Assembly: GCA_965226245.1 (NCBI GenBank)
Contig: CBDDCL010000008.1
Location: 1-31,914, forward strand
Reading direction: 5' to 3'
From: CBDCYS01 sp965226245
GTDB lineage: Bacteria > Acidobacteriota > Terriglobia > Bryobacterales > UBA6623
DNA length: 31,914 nucleotides
Shown here: positions 15,541 to 24,419 of the stretch, piece by piece
Position numbering within the stretch: the first letter of the stretch is position 1
Layout of the letters: each line of letters starts with the position of its first letter
Position numbers and translations under genes: made by a program
The notes under the pieces: generated by a model
Told to the model about the DNA's origin: nothing
The model's input: only the letters and a program-made list of their open reading frames with translations
Database searches by the model: none

Positions 15541-15672
15541 TAGCCCTCAGCAGCCCACGGCCCGAAGGAGTCGAGCTCGGCGTACTGAGTAGTGGAAGGC
15601 GCGATTAGCCCACGGGGACCCCTACAGGGCTTTACTTCCCCCGTCCACGTAATCGCCCTTCTGGGCGTTTTC
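15541..15672. other. No gene seen; small hairpin
   Basis: Short intergenic stretch. AATCGCCC-TTCTGGGCGTTTTCTT near 15650-15675 could form a weak hairpin with a T-run at the 3' end of the plus strand. Confidence 0.3.
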
Positions 15673-15945
15673 TTAAAGAATGCTTTTCCAATTGGATGGT
15701 TTTTGCCCATTTTTGGAGCCTTTCAGAGGTAGGTAGGAACCGCCGTCTAGCGACTTGGCTAGCTCGCCTTCCAACCGGGTTAGCTCCCGCGCGGTTAGGT
15801 CCCGTTCTCTCGCGGTAAGCGGATCTCGTAACCGGTCCCGTAGCTCCGCTATCCGCTTCCGCTCGATGTTGGCTTGACCGGCTAGGAGCGCGCGGTGGGG
15901 CCATGTCGGCTTGAAGACGCCGATTATTAGTCGAGCTAGACGCAT
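15673..15945 (-). CDS. Small basic coiled-coil protein, unknown
   Basis: About 90 aa starting MRLARLIIGVFKPTWPHRAL; a GTG six codons upstream is the alternative start. Residues ~25-65 are a highly charged Arg/Glu/Leu helix (RKRIAELRDRL, then RELTRLEGELAKSL). The tail is Lys-rich (KGSKNGQKPSNWKSIL). No family recognised. It lies between the dif-like core of R2 and structured element copy B, on the same strand as the element. Confidence 0.5.
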   Translation of the reverse strand: MRLARLIIGVFKPTWPHRALLAGQANIERKRIAELRDRLRDPLTARERDLTARELTRLEGELAKSLDGGSYLPLKGSKNGQKPSNWKSIL

Positions 15946-15969
15946 GATGTATTTATTCCACACAAGGGT

Positions 15970-16325
15970 CTGTGTCCCTTCTTTCAGCGCCCCCTCCGGG
16001 GGGCTGTTTCGAGCCTTCCCGCAGGGATAAATGAGGACGAGAGCGACCCGTCATGCGGTCGAAAAGAGGTATGCCCCAGCGTACCGCTTTTTGGGACCGC
16101 ATGACCCCCCACTTTTTGGGGGGGGTCGCTCTCGTCCCAGCCATCATGCGGCCCCTGGGACGCAGGAAGGCGGTTTCAAATTGACTAACCACAGCGGAAT
16201 GAGGTAGATAGACGAATGTAGCCGTGGTAAACCTGAGCGAAAAGTCGTGCCCCACCCCCCCCCTCTGAGGGCGGGGCATGGTACCAGCGGTCCCCTGGGA
16301 CAATAAAAACCACGGTTTTAGACCC
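15970..16325 (-). other. Structured element copy B (candidate oriT or structured RNA)
   Basis: Homologous to 10786-11110. The stems are GGACGAGAGCGACCC (16035-16049) with 16123-16137, CCACAGC (16189-16195) with GCCGTGG (16221-16227; a G-U pair if transcribed from the minus strand), and TGCCCC (16248-16253) with GGGGCA (16273-16278). CATGCGGTC / GACCGCATG forms a further inner stem. Relative to copy A, the stem sequences differ in ways that keep pairing. No coupling gene follows here, so the element has survived without its usual neighbour. Confidence 0.6.
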
Positions 16326-16329
16326 TCTC

Positions 16330-16440
16330 TCAGCCGATCTCATCTCGCTCCGCAAACCGCACCGCCCGCCATGTCGAATAGTCGTCAATCGAGACTCCTT
16401 CGAGCCGCGCCGATCCGAGTCTCAGGCAGTCACCGTTTCG
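16330..16440 (-). pseudogene. Possible C-terminal remnant of a second replication-relaxation gene
   Basis: Immediately upstream (minus strand) of structured element B the frame reads LEGVSIDDYSTWRAVRFAER and stops after DEIG. The bases GAAGGAGTCTC-ATTGA are shared with the point where the intact gene enters element A (TEGVSIEG). This suggests the native protein ended here and the element was non-coding. The match is short. Confidence 0.4.
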
Positions 16441-16467
16441 CGTCCTGATGGTAGGCTGGATGCGCTC

Positions 16468-19317
16468 ATGACGCCGTACGAGTTCATCACCAAGTGGCGC
16501 GCTTCCGAACTGAAGGAGAGTTCGGCGTCGCAGGAACACTTCATCAACCTGTGCGGGCTGCTGGGCGAGCCAACACCGGCCGAAGCCGACCCGACCGGCG
16601 ACCACTACTGCTTCGAACGCGGAGCGCGCAAGGACACCGGCGGCGACGGCTGGGCCGACGTGTGGAAGCGGCACTGCTTCGCCTGGGAATACAAGGGCAA
16701 GCATGCGGACCTGGACGCCGCCTTCGCCCAACTCCGGCAATACGCGCTGGCGCTGGAGAACCCGCCGCTGCTGATCGTTTCGGATATGGAGCGGTTCCGC
16801 ATCCGCACCAACTGGACCAACAGCGTGAGCGAAAAGCACGAGTTCGCGCTGGACGATCTCGCCGACGCGACCGTTCGAGACAAGCTCAAGTGGGCGATGT
16901 CCGATCCCGACCGTCTGCGTCCGGGCGAGACGCGGCAGTCGCTAACCGAACAGGCGGCGCAGTCCTTCGCGACGCTCGCGCGGTCGCTCCGGGAACGCGG
17001 CCACGACCCGCAGGAGGTCGCGCACTTCGTCAACCGGCTCGTCTTCTGCATGTTCGCCGACGACGTGGGACTGCTGCCCGGCCACATGTTCACGGAAATG
17101 CTTGGCGAGGCGCTGCGCATCCCGGAGCAGTTCACCGACTTGGCCGGCGATCTTTTTAGCGCGATGGCCTCGGGCGGCAGGATCGGCTTCAAGAAGGTCG
17201 ACTGGTTCAACGGCGGTCTGTTCGATGACGCTACGGCGCTGCCGCTGGAGAAGGCCGACATCGAGACGGTGCTGGCCGCGTCGAACCTCGATTGGTCGGA
17301 GATTGACCCGTCGATCCTCGGCACCCTGTTCGAGCGCGGGCTCGATCCGGGCAAGCGCGCCCAGCTCGGAGCGCACTACACCGACCGGGACAAGATCATG
17401 CTGATCGTCGAGCCGGTCGTGATCCGCCCGTGGCTTGCCCAGTGGGAAACCGAGAAGGCCGAGATCGCTGCCGAGCTGGACCGCGCGGGCGCGGCTAAGT
17501 CACCGACCACGCGCACGAAGCGGCAGAACGAGGCCGAGCGGCGGTACCGGACGTTCCTGAATCGACTTAGTGCGTTCATCGTGCTCGATCCAGCGTGCGG
17601 TTCGGGCAACTTCCTCTACCTCGCCCTGCAGGCGCTCAAGGATCTGGAGCATCGGGTGCAGCTCGAGGCAGAAGCGTTGGGCTTCCAGCGGGCGTTTCCA
17701 GAAATCGGCCCGGCCAACGTCAAGGGCATCGAGATCAACCCCTACGCGGCCGAATTGGCCCGCGTGTCGGTCTGGATCGGTGAGATCCAGTGGATGCGGC
17801 GCAACGGCTTCTCGGAAGCCCGCGACCCGATCCTGAAGCCGCTCGACACCATCGAGTGCCGCGATGCGATCCTGACGCCGGACGACACCGAACCGGATTG
17901 GCCGGAAGCGGACGTCGTGATCGGGAACCCGCCGTTCCTCGGCGGCAAGCTCCTGATCACGCACCTCGGCGAGGACTACGTCTCGCGGATGTTCAAGACC
18001 TACGTCGGCCGCGTGCCGGCGGAAGCCGATCTAGTCTGCTACTGGTTCGAGAAGGCGGGCCGGCAGATCGCATCCGGCAAGGCGCAGCGGGCCGGGCTCG
18101 TCGCGACCAACTCCATCCGGGGTGGAGCGAACCGCCGTGCGCTACAGGCTGCTACAGACAATCGGCGGATCTTCGAGGCGTGGAGTGACGAGCCCTGGGT
18201 GATTGACGGAGCGGCCGTACGGGTGTCGCTGGTCTGCTTTTCGCGTGCCGGCGTCGGGTCCGTGGCTGGCACTCGGCTCGACGACGAGTCCGTCGACGAG
18301 ATCTACGCGGACCTGACGGCGCGGCGCGGCGGCGCTGGCGTCGACCTGACGAGTGTCCATCGGCTACCAGAGAACGCTCGTGTGGCGTTCGTCGCCGACC
18401 AAAAGGGCGGTCCCTTCGATATTTCTGGCAGTCAGGCGCGCGAGTGGCTCCTCCTGCCTGCGAATCCCAACGGCCGCACGAATGCGGACGTGCTGAAGCC
18501 GTGGGTGAACGGCATGGACCTCACCCGGCGGCCGGCGGGCAAGTGGATCGTTGACTTCGGGTTGGACATGTCGGTCGGCGCCGCGGCGCTGTACGAGGAA
18601 CCGTTTCGGTGGGTGAAGGAACACGTCTGGCCAACATGGGACAAGCAGCGTGAAGCCGAACGCCGTACTCAGTGGTGGTTACACCATCGGCCACGACCGA
18701 ACATGTGGGCAGCGCTCGGCGAGCTGTCGCGCTACATCGCGACGCCGACCGTCGCCAAGCACCGACTGTTCGTCCGGTGTGACGCCCGTGTCTGTCCTGA
18801 TCATCAACTCATCGTGATCGCCCGCGACGACGATACGACCCTCGGCATCCTGCACAGCCGATTCCACGAGATCTGGTCGCTTCGGCTCGGGACGAGTCTG
18901 GAGGACCGGCCCCGCTACACCCCGACCACCACATTCGAGACGTTCCCGTTCCCGCGCGGCCTGACGCCGGATATCCTCGTCGCCGACTACGCTGACGATC
19001 CCCGCTCTGTGGTTGTAGCCCTGGAAGCTCAACGGCTGGTCGCGTTGCGCGACCGGTGGCTGAACCCACCCGAGTGGGTCGAGTGGGTGGACGAGCCGGT
19101 TCCCGGCTATCCGAAGCGGCCGGTTCCCCGCGACGAGGACGCGGCGAAGGCGCTCAAGAAGCGCACGCTGACGAACCTCTACAACGCCCGGCCGCAATGG
19201 CTCGCCGATGCGCACGAGGCCCTTGACGCGGCGGTGGCTGCCGCGTACGGTTGGCCCGCCGACATCTCCGACGACGAGGTTCTCCGCGAGTTGCTGGCGC
19301 TCAACGGTGGCTGCTGA
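16468..19317 (+). CDS. MmeI-like type IIG/IIL restriction-modification enzyme
   Basis: A 949-aa single-chain enzyme. The N-terminal nuclease domain has Asp64 and the EYK triplet at 74-76 (AWEYKGKH), a PD-(D/E)xK site. A helical spacer follows to about 330. The methyltransferase has motif I DPACGSGNF near 373 and motif IV NPPF near 486, the gamma-class N6-adenine type. A target-recognition region (about 610-830) and a C-terminal helical tail complete the MmeI layout and length. It would methylate one strand of its site and cut at a distance. The frame is intact. A DISARM-type methylase is the alternative, but the N-terminal nuclease motif argues for MmeI. It sits in a defence-rich segment with Mrr and SIR2-like genes. 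Confidence 0.88.
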   Translation: MTPYEFITKWRASELKESSASQEHFINLCGLLGEPTPAEADPTGDHYCFERGARKDTGGDGWADVWKRHCFAWEYKGKHADLDAAFAQLRQYALALENPPLLIVSDMERFRIRTNWTNSVSEKHEFALDDLADATVRDKLKWAMSDPDRLRPGETRQSLTEQAAQSFATLARSLRERGHDPQEVAHFVNRLVFCMFADDVGLLPGHMFTEMLGEALRIPEQFTDLAGDLFSAMASGGRIGFKKVDWFNGGLFDDATALPLEKADIETVLAASNLDWSEIDPSILGTLFERGLDPGKRAQLGAHYTDRDKIMLIVEPVVIRPWLAQWETEKAEIAAELDRAGAAKSPTTRTKRQNEAERRYRTFLNRLSAFIVLDPACGSGNFLYLALQALKDLEHRVQLEAEALGFQRAFPEIGPANVKGIEINPYAAELARVSVWIGEIQWMRRNGFSEARDPILKPLDTIECRDAILTPDDTEPDWPEADVVIGNPPFLGGKLLITHLGEDYVSRMFKTYVGRVPAEADLVCYWFEKAGRQIASGKAQRAGLVATNSIRGGANRRALQAATDNRRIFEAWSDEPWVIDGAAVRVSLVCFSRAGVGSVAGTRLDDESVDEIYADLTARRGGAGVDLTSVHRLPENARVAFVADQKGGPFDISGSQAREWLLLPANPNGRTNADVLKPWVNGMDLTRRPAGKWIVDFGLDMSVGAAALYEEPFRWVKEHVWPTWDKQREAERRTQWWLHHRPRPNMWAALGELSRYIATPTVAKHRLFVRCDARVCPDHQLIVIARDDDTTLGILHSRFHEIWSLRLGTSLEDRPRYTPTTTFETFPFPRGLTPDILVADYADDPRSVVVALEAQRLVALRDRWLNPPEWVEWVDEPVPGYPKRPVPRDEDAAKALKKRTLTNLYNARPQWLADAHEALDAAVAAAYGWPADISDDEVLRELLALNGGC

Positions 19318-19380
19318 GATGCAGTCTTGAGGGGAGCGAAACTGGCCCTGTCTTGTCTGGGGAACATGGGAGAATAAAGC

Positions 19381-19506
19381 ATGCAGCGTCAACGCGGCGA
19401 GTTGGTTCCGATCGGTGAAGTCGTCGCCGATCTGGGCGGCCCCGTCCAGGCGCTCCGCGAAACCCCACCACCGGCGCGGCGGGGCTTCAGTTATCAATCA
19501 AGATAG
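19381..19506 (+). pseudogene. Truncated repA, second copy (N-terminal ~36 residues)
   Basis: It starts MQRQRGELVPIGEVVADLGG, clearly paralogous to the intact RepA and to the copy at 24642. After ARRGF the sequence diverges and stops. The upstream GGGAGAATAAAGC resembles the ribosome site of the other copies, so the break took the rest of the gene but left the 5' control region. Confidence 0.9.
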
Positions 19507-19660
19507 GGGCCGTGTGGCCGTGCCTAGCAGCTTGGCCCGGATTCGGTCACCCGGTGGGGTGACGGGACGGCGCGGCGGCGGGGGCCGTGATTCTCGATAA
19601 GCCTTGCCTGATCGTCGCCTGATCGTTGCCTCCACGCATCGGCGAGTTGGGTTGGACAGG
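19507..19660. other. No gene seen
   Basis: Junction sequence between the repA fragment and the terminase-like fragment. No recognisable product. Confidence 0.4.
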
Positions 19661-20188
19661 TCATGACGGGGGTGTAACCCCATTCTTCTGGCGCGCGGCA
19701 TCTTGGATCTCTCTCATGCGGTCCAGGTCCTCATCCGATAAGTCCGACAGATCCTCAATCCGCTCCGAGACATCCTCCACGCGCTGCACCGGCGGGAAGT
19801 GCAGGGCCAGCGCCCGCGCCGCCTGAAGGAAGTACTGCGGACCTTCAGCGAGTAGCGAATGTGCCCGCGTCGTTAGTGTCAGCATACAGGCCTTGTGATT
19901 CATGACGATCTGCTCATCTGAAACGTGGGCTATCCACGTATCCCGCGCGTTCGCCCGGCTCACCCACTTGTGTTTTGACGACCAGCCGAGCCAGGTGTGA
20001 ACCGTCGTGCGCACGACGCTTGAGATTTCCCCGGTTGACGTGGTATTGACGTGGTATTGACGGGCGGCCTCACGGACGGATCGGCGCGCGCCGAGGGCGA
20101 CGTAGGCGAGGAAGGCCGCGTAGGATTTAGGGGTTTCGTCGGTCAGCTCGAACTCGACCCGCGTGGGCCACGTTCCTCGCCGGCCGCA
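19661..20188 (-). pseudogene. Phage terminase-small-subunit-like protein, 5' end missing
   Basis: The frame is open from an upstream stop at 20189-20191 with no ATG before the phrase TWPTRVEFELTDETPKSYAA. It continues REAARQYHV, then a helix-turn-helix-like WLGWSSKHKWVSRANARDTW and a long helical C-terminus (~175 aa in all). The pattern resembles small terminase/HTH proteins of phages. An 11-bp unit (GTCAATACCAC) is tandemly duplicated within the coding part near 20041-20065. A GTG at 20012-20014 is the only plausible in-frame start and would skip the N-terminal third. Probably a truncated phage gene. Confidence 0.5.
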
Positions 20189-20189
20189 T

Positions 20190-20704
20190 CAACATTCCCG
20201 GCGGAGACGTCGCTTGACGGCAAGAAGACCGAGAAGGCTTCGATCATCCTCGGAGATGGGACGCTCAGGCTTGAGACGAAATCCGGCCAAGCGAAGGAAT
20301 TTCGCCTCGACGCGATCGACACGCTAAGCTACTCATTCAGCAAGCAGCCGCGTGGCAAGGCCGCCATCGGCATCGGTATATTGTGCTTGCCGTGCGGGAT
20401 CGCGACGGCCTTCCTGAAGAAGAAGAAGCACTGGCTAAGCTGGAAGGCTGAGGGGGAAGGCGCGGCCGTGGTCGAGCTTCACAAGAATAGCTGGGAGATG
20501 GTCGCGCTCGAGATCGACGCATTGGCGCCGGGCGGCGTTGCGCCCGCCGGTGACACGGTGGAGATCGTGCGAGTGGTGGACGGGCGGGGACACGGCCACG
20601 TCGCGGGGCTGCGGATTCGCGCCTCGGCGCGGTTCTGTGCGGCACACGCGGATAACGTCCCAACGCGGCTTTCGGCGGCGCGGCTGTTCGATGGCAGCGG
20701 GTGA
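20190..20704 (+). pseudogene. C-terminal fragment of a membrane-anchored hypothetical protein
   Basis: The protein-like part begins ETSLDGKKTEKASIILGDGT and continues FRLDAIDTLSYSFSKQPRGK. A hydrophobic stretch follows (AAIGIGILCLPCGIATAF), then KKKKHWLSWKAEGEG and VELHKNSWEMVALEIDALA. The layout (a strand-rich domain, a basic-flanked hydrophobic segment, then KHWL and LHKN motifs) resembles an uncharacterised family with PH-like domains. No start codon fits before SLDG, so the 5' end was lost at the junction with the terminase-like fragment. The last ~50 residues look unrelated to that family. Confidence 0.45.
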
Positions 20705-20740
20705 AGCTGTCCAGTTAGGCGGGTGAAGCTGTCCAGTTAG
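20697..20740. repeat. Tandem 22-bp duplication
   Basis: GCGGGTGAAGCTGTCCAGTT plus AG occurs twice in a row (20697-20718 and 20719-20740), directly after the preceding frame's stop region. Confidence 0.85.
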
Positions 20741-20979
20741 GAATTTTTACAGGCCTGATTCCATTGGGGTTATCGCGTTTTTTGGGTACCCCTACGTTCC
20801 CTACGTTCTCTAGTAGGGACGTAGAGGGCGGGCTGGCCGCTGTTGCTAGCCCCCCCTCTAGTCCTAAATCCCCCATTTTCCCCCGCCGTTGAATCTTCAG
20901 TTCGTGGCGCTGGACACGTTCCAACGTGCCGATCTGTCGAGGCGTTGACGGAGGAGTCCAGATACGCTTGTTAGACCTC
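20741..20979. other. Intergenic stretch downstream of mrr
   Basis: No gene. GTCCCTAC/GTAGGGAC-type inverted segments near 20790-20825 and a C-rich stretch near 20850 could form a hairpin below the mrr stop. Confidence 0.3.
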
Positions 20980-21849
20980 TCATAGGTTCTTGAACCATTC
21001 TTCATTAACGGTGACATTTTCAACCATCTCGAGGCTCACGCCGAGGCCGAGTTCCTTCAGTTTCTCCGCGAATGCGGCACCGTCCACCAGGTCAATCGGG
21101 GGTGCCCCATCCCGCGTGGCTTCCTTTACGGCTGCAGGTGTGAAGGTTCCGGTTGTAATAAAAAGCCCCTTGTCAGCTCGGCCGACCATTGCACCGCGGA
21201 AATCGCGAATCGCCCCGGCGGACACTGATCCTTGGTACTTCTTGCATTGGAAAATCACATGAAAGCTCATGAACCCATGGATGCGAGCGATGCCTTTTCC
21301 GTCGATACCACCGTCTCCCGTTCGACCGGTAACCTCAACGGACACAAACCCCGATTCGCGCAATATTCGCTGGGTGAGCCGTTCAAAAGTGTCGGCGTCA
21401 AGTTCCTGCGTCAGAATACGGTGGAGCTTCGATTTCCATTCCTGTTCTTCCTCAGGAATTTCGTCGCCGGATTCACCTTCAGCCTTCTTGCGCTTCACCT
21501 GCTTCTGTGGTGCCCGTTCTTTATCTAAAGCCCGAACAGTACGAACTACCTCTGCGGGATCCACATCATCAATGTCGCGGGACTTGGATGTAAGCGTCCA
21601 TACGCCTCGGCTCGAGTTATCCAATAAGCCGAATTTCTTGAGGTACGTGCGCGCCCACGCCAAGCGATAGGCCACTTCAGTCTGGTTACTTTTCTCAGGG
21701 TCATGCAGTTTTGCTATGACGTCTTCCGATATATTCTCGATCTCGACTACCTGTTCGTAGATTTCGTCGATTGATCCGGAGCCACCAAGCTGCCGCAAGG
21801 CCTGAATCAGAGGATTCATCAGCGAGTCGTAGGTCGGCAGATTAGGCAT
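20980..21849 (-). CDS. mrr: Mrr-type type IV restriction endonuclease
   Basis: A 289-aa protein starting MPNLPTYDSLMNPLIQALRQ, chosen because GGAGA stands just upstream. Residues ~1-90 form the Mrr N-terminal winged helix. The C-terminal nuclease has TGDGGIDGKGI with the metal aspartate and FHVIFQCKKYQ, the Q-x-K form of the PD-(D/E)xK site. An acidic linker (GESGDEIPEEEQEW) joins the domains. Mrr enzymes cut DNA carrying foreign methylation. It lies on the same strand as the SIR2-like gene, 258 bp downstream of it. Confidence 0.92.
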   Translation of the reverse strand: MPNLPTYDSLMNPLIQALRQLGGSGSIDEIYEQVVEIENISEDVIAKLHDPEKSNQTEVAYRLAWARTYLKKFGLLDNSSRGVWTLTSKSRDIDDVDPAEVVRTVRALDKERAPQKQVKRKKAEGESGDEIPEEEQEWKSKLHRILTQELDADTFERLTQRILRESGFVSVEVTGRTGDGGIDGKGIARIHGFMSFHVIFQCKKYQGSVSAGAIRDFRGAMVGRADKGLFITTGTFTPAAVKEATRDGAPPIDLVDGAAFAEKLKELGLGVSLEMVENVTVNEEWFKNL

Positions 21850-22107
21850 GATTTCTCCGAGAGGTCTAACGGATTGTGGCTCACCTGCGGCGACCACAAC
21901 TTTTCAATTCAAGAGCATACCATGGCCGCCGTCTGGTGCAGCCACTTGTTGGACGGCTTTCAAGTCCTGCGCTGATATGCATGAAACATGCATCCCCGAT
22001 CCAGATTTGAAGGGCCTGCGATCCCAACCGACCTTGTTGCATGGATCATCCCGAAGGATGTCTTATCATTGGTGTTTTTCAACACTAGGGATAGTCTACT
22101 CCGCAAG

Positions 22108-23184
22108 CTAGTGTGCATAGTCGCGAGCAAATCGGACAACGGGATTATCCGGCCCGACATATTCAGCCCGCATGTCCGGTCGTTGCAGGAATTCCCGATA
22201 GTGCTCAAGTATATTTGTATCCGTGTTCACCACATGGACGGGGGAGTCCGCATCCGGATTATTTCCTGCGAGGAAGAACCGCATACCCAGATCGGATATG
22301 GGCAGCGAGTATCCGATAAGATAGAGCGCAGCCGCATCCTGAAGCGCGGCGGCCGCATCTTTCCAGAGAGCTCTGACGGTCTCGTTGTTGAAGTAGGTGG
22401 TTTTCTCGGCGACCGGCGGAATGAGCAGTGTCTCCTTGTCCGCTGCCATATCGTGCAGCCTTCGGCTGGTAGCGGAACGGGCAGCTTCGTCACGCGCTGG
22501 CCCGAACTCAGGGACATCAGAATAGAAAATTGTCTCACCGTGAAAATCCTCGCGGCCAGAATAATACCAGTTCACCGAGCCGTGCAGTTTGAGCAGCCGA
22601 AATGCCCGATCGGACTCGGAGCCGCCCCAGGGGGCGGCACCCGAACGAGATTCGATATTGGCGAAGTAGGGTGGATAGATGTGTGCCGGAAGCAGCGCGC
22701 TTATCTTCTCGGACACTCTCAAGTCCCTGGCCGCTTTCTCGACCAGCGTGTCGTAATTCAACGTTATGACGACTGCCTCCCGCCGGTGCCAAGACAGAAT
22801 CAGCCGGCACAGCCAGTCGGGGGCTAACGATGCCGAAGCCTGCGCGGTGCGGTCCTCGATGACGGCTGCAATGGACTGGCGGATACGGCCACCAAGGGAG
22901 CGGTGCAGGTCGATGTCGGGTTCCCGCAACCAGGGTTGCGGTTGCGACAGGTAGGTCATCCACAACTCGATGTTATCACCAAGAGAATCGGGTATGGCAG
23001 ACGAAAGACTTGTGACTTCTGCAAGCCTTTCTGTCACCTCCGCACCAAGCTCGGCCATTGTCGGCATCTGCATGGCGATGGCTTTCGAGAAACCCGCGCC
23101 CAGTATGAACACATCGCGCCCGCGGGTCTCGGAGGGTGTCGAAACGTTGATCAAGGGGCCTATCGTAGTGTTGTGGTTTGTCAT
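22108..23184 (-). CDS. SIR2-like NAD-binding protein, probable defence effector
   Basis: A 358-aa protein beginning MTNHNTTIGPLINVSTPSET. Motifs of the SIR2-like branch are present: DVFILGAGFSKA (the GAG-S nucleotide loop, about residues 25-36), VVITLNYDTLVE (the N-x-D element), and FRLLKLHGSVNWYY with the catalytic-position histidine. YLIGYSLPISDLGMRFF closes the fold. Stand-alone SIR2 domains of this type occur in anti-phage systems, where they drain NAD+ from infected cells. No TIR, STAND or Argonaute partner is adjacent. Its start abuts a fragment of the replication-relaxation gene, so its promoter may have been altered. Confidence 0.82.
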   Translation of the reverse strand: MTNHNTTIGPLINVSTPSETRGRDVFILGAGFSKAIAMQMPTMAELGAEVTERLAEVTSLSSAIPDSLGDNIELWMTYLSQPQPWLREPDIDLHRSLGGRIRQSIAAVIEDRTAQASASLAPDWLCRLILSWHRREAVVITLNYDTLVEKAARDLRVSEKISALLPAHIYPPYFANIESRSGAAPWGGSESDRAFRLLKLHGSVNWYYSGREDFHGETIFYSDVPEFGPARDEAARSATSRRLHDMAADKETLLIPPVAEKTTYFNNETVRALWKDAAAALQDAAALYLIGYSLPISDLGMRFFLAGNNPDADSPVHVVNTDTNILEHYREFLQRPDMRAEYVGPDNPVVRFARDYAH

Positions 23185-23186
23185 GG

Positions 23187-23309
23187 GAAAATGCCACCCT
23201 GGACCGGACGGCGCGGGTGATTGAAACATGGGCGGCGGCGGACCCAGGGACAAGCGATGAAGGGCTGACGCCGAAGCAGGAGATTAAGGCGATCCAAGCC
23301 GCGGCTTGA
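23187..23309 (+). pseudogene. Internal fragment of a replication-relaxation gene (copy 2)
   Basis: The frame reads ENATLDRTARVIETWAAADP, then GTSDEGLTPKQEIKAIQAA and stop. It aligns with ENTTVDRADRVLERWAAADP in the intact gene at 10771-12015. About 40 residues survive, wedged between the SIR2-like start and the second partition operon. Confidence 0.85.
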
Positions 23310-23367
23310 TCAGCTTCGGCAGGACGTCGCCGATAGGCGCAAGACCTTTGTCGTCCTGGGCGTCCAT
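23284..23367 (-). pseudogene. Truncated third cistron of the second par operon
   Basis: An ATG one base after the stop of the small partition gene starts MDAQDDKGLAPIGDVLPKLI, then KPRLGSP and stop. The stop falls in the overlapping replication-relaxation fragment, so the gene was cut at about residue 20. GLAPIGDVLPKLI recalls the start of DUF721-like proteins, but this is too short to be sure. Confidence 0.4.
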
Positions 23368-23368
23368 G

Positions 23369-23611
23369 TCAGACGGTTCCCTGTTCTTCCGCCTCGCTGA
23401 TGCGGCGCTCGATGAAGGCGTTGATCTCCTCGGCCATTTTGGTCTTATGCATGGCGCAGAAGGCCTTGAAGCGGGCATGGTTATCCTCAGGGACGTCCAC
23501 GGTCAAACGCTTGGTAGGGCCGGGGGCCGGTGAGGCCTGTTGGCCGACCCATTTGTCAGCTTGTGGCGACACGACCTGCGGCCGTGCGTTCATGGCTATC
23601 TTTTTGCTCAT
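23369..23611 (-). CDS. Small ribbon-helix-helix partition protein (second system)
   Basis: An 80-aa protein: a flexible N-terminus, then TKRLTVDVPEDNHARFKAFC and HKTKMAEEINAFIERRI, a typical strand-helix-helix RHH domain. It overlaps the end of parA by 56 bp, implying coupled translation. It differs clearly from the 77-aa protein at 3163, so the two systems should not cross-recognise. Expected role: centromere binding and autorepression. Confidence 0.75.
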   Translation of the reverse strand: MSKKIAMNARPQVVSPQADKWVGQQASPAPGPTKRLTVDVPEDNHARFKAFCAMHKTKMAEEINAFIERRISEAEEQGTV

Positions 23612-24233
23612 AGTCCCTCACAAGTTCGGTCACGAAGACCTCGACCTCGTGCGCGGCAAGGCTGTGCGGGTCGAGGGCGGAGACGGTCTTGCCGGCGGCG
23701 AAAGCCTCGGCGAAAACAACGCGTTGCGATATGTCAGCTTGAAGGATGGGTGTGTTCAGCGTCAACAGAGCTTCACGAACATCGCGTCCAATGACAGTGT
23801 TTACGATTTTACGATTAATCACTATTACGGATTTCAGGGTTTCCTTGAAGACGCGCGCCTCGTTGACAAGGTCCACAGTCTCGGCGGTGGCCCACACGTC
23901 CGGCGGCGATGGCTGCACGGGGATGAGGACTAGATCGGCGGCCAAGATGGTGGACTTCGCCAGCTCGTGAACGCGGGGCGGCCCGTCGATGACGATGTCG
24001 ATGTAGTCGGCATAGATCGGCGTCAGCTCCTTGTGCAGGGTCGGCTTAGCCATGGCGATGACGCTGAACTTGTTCTCGCCGGCCCGAAAGGTGGACCACT
24101 TCATCGCGCTTTGCTGGGGGTCCGCGTCGATGAGCAGCACACGAGATCCACGTCGGGCCAGGGCGTCGGCAAGGTGAATTGACAGGGTGGTCTTACCAAC
24201 GCCGCCCTTCTGGTTCAAAAAAGCGTAGATCAT
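23556..24233 (-). CDS. parA: ParA family partition ATPase (second system)
   Basis: A 225-aa protein starting MIYAFLNQKGGVGKTTLSIH, with Walker A KGGVGKT, LLIDADPQQSA as the A' box, and IDIVIDGPPR as Walker B. It is a short type Ib ParA, only distantly like the one at 3396-4052. It heads an operon with the RHH gene and a truncated third cistron. A good promoter lies directly upstream (24240-24269). It probably belongs to the co-integrated plasmid whose repA and origin remain at 24.6-25.5 kb. Confidence 0.92.
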   Translation of the reverse strand: MIYAFLNQKGGVGKTTLSIHLADALARRGSRVLLIDADPQQSAMKWSTFRAGENKFSVIAMAKPTLHKELTPIYADYIDIVIDGPPRVHELAKSTILAADLVLIPVQPSPPDVWATAETVDLVNEARVFKETLKSVIVINRKIVNTVIGRDVREALLTLNTPILQADISQRVVFAEAFAAGKTVSALDPHSLAAHEVEVFVTELVRDYEQKDSHERTAAGRVATS

Positions 24234-24234
24234 T

Positions 24235-24284
24235 AATTCTGTATAGCATCATTTCAGTTTTTACTGCAATACGAATTCTGTCTA
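24235..24284 (-). promoter_or_regulatory. Promoter and repeated operator of the second par operon
   Basis: On the minus strand TTGCAG (24264-24269) and TATACA (24240-24245) are separated by 18 bp, a sigma-70-like pair ending next to the parA start. The repeats AATTCTGTATA (24235-24245) and AATTCTGTCTA (24274-24284), 39 bp apart, bracket it and are candidate operator sites. Confidence 0.55.
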
Positions 24285-24344
24285 CTGAGGGGCCATGGCA
24301 ACGAGCGGGTTGGAAGCCTGGGCGGCAATCGAGCGCGTCGCGTC

Positions 24345-24416
24345 TTTCGGATCGGCCCGCAGCCGTCCAGGGCGCGAAGCGGCGAAGCGAACCCTTGACG
24401 GCGAGGACCGATCCGA
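24345..24416. repeat. Palindromic structured element K, copy C (core only)
   Basis: It carries the conserved ~52-bp loop (GGGCGCGAAGCGGCGAAGCG and onward) closed by TCGGATCGG (24347-24355) and CCGATCCGA (24408-24416). Compared with copy A, two stem positions are changed on both arms (C-G to T-A and A-T to G-C). The outer CCCTCG arms are missing. Confidence 0.7.
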
Positions 24417-24419
24417 CAC

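Noticed and set aside
19661..20014. Treating the terminase-like frame as starting at the GTG at 20014
   Set aside because: Protein-like sequence continues upstream in the same frame to 20188, so that start would cut a domain. It is listed as 5'-truncated instead.
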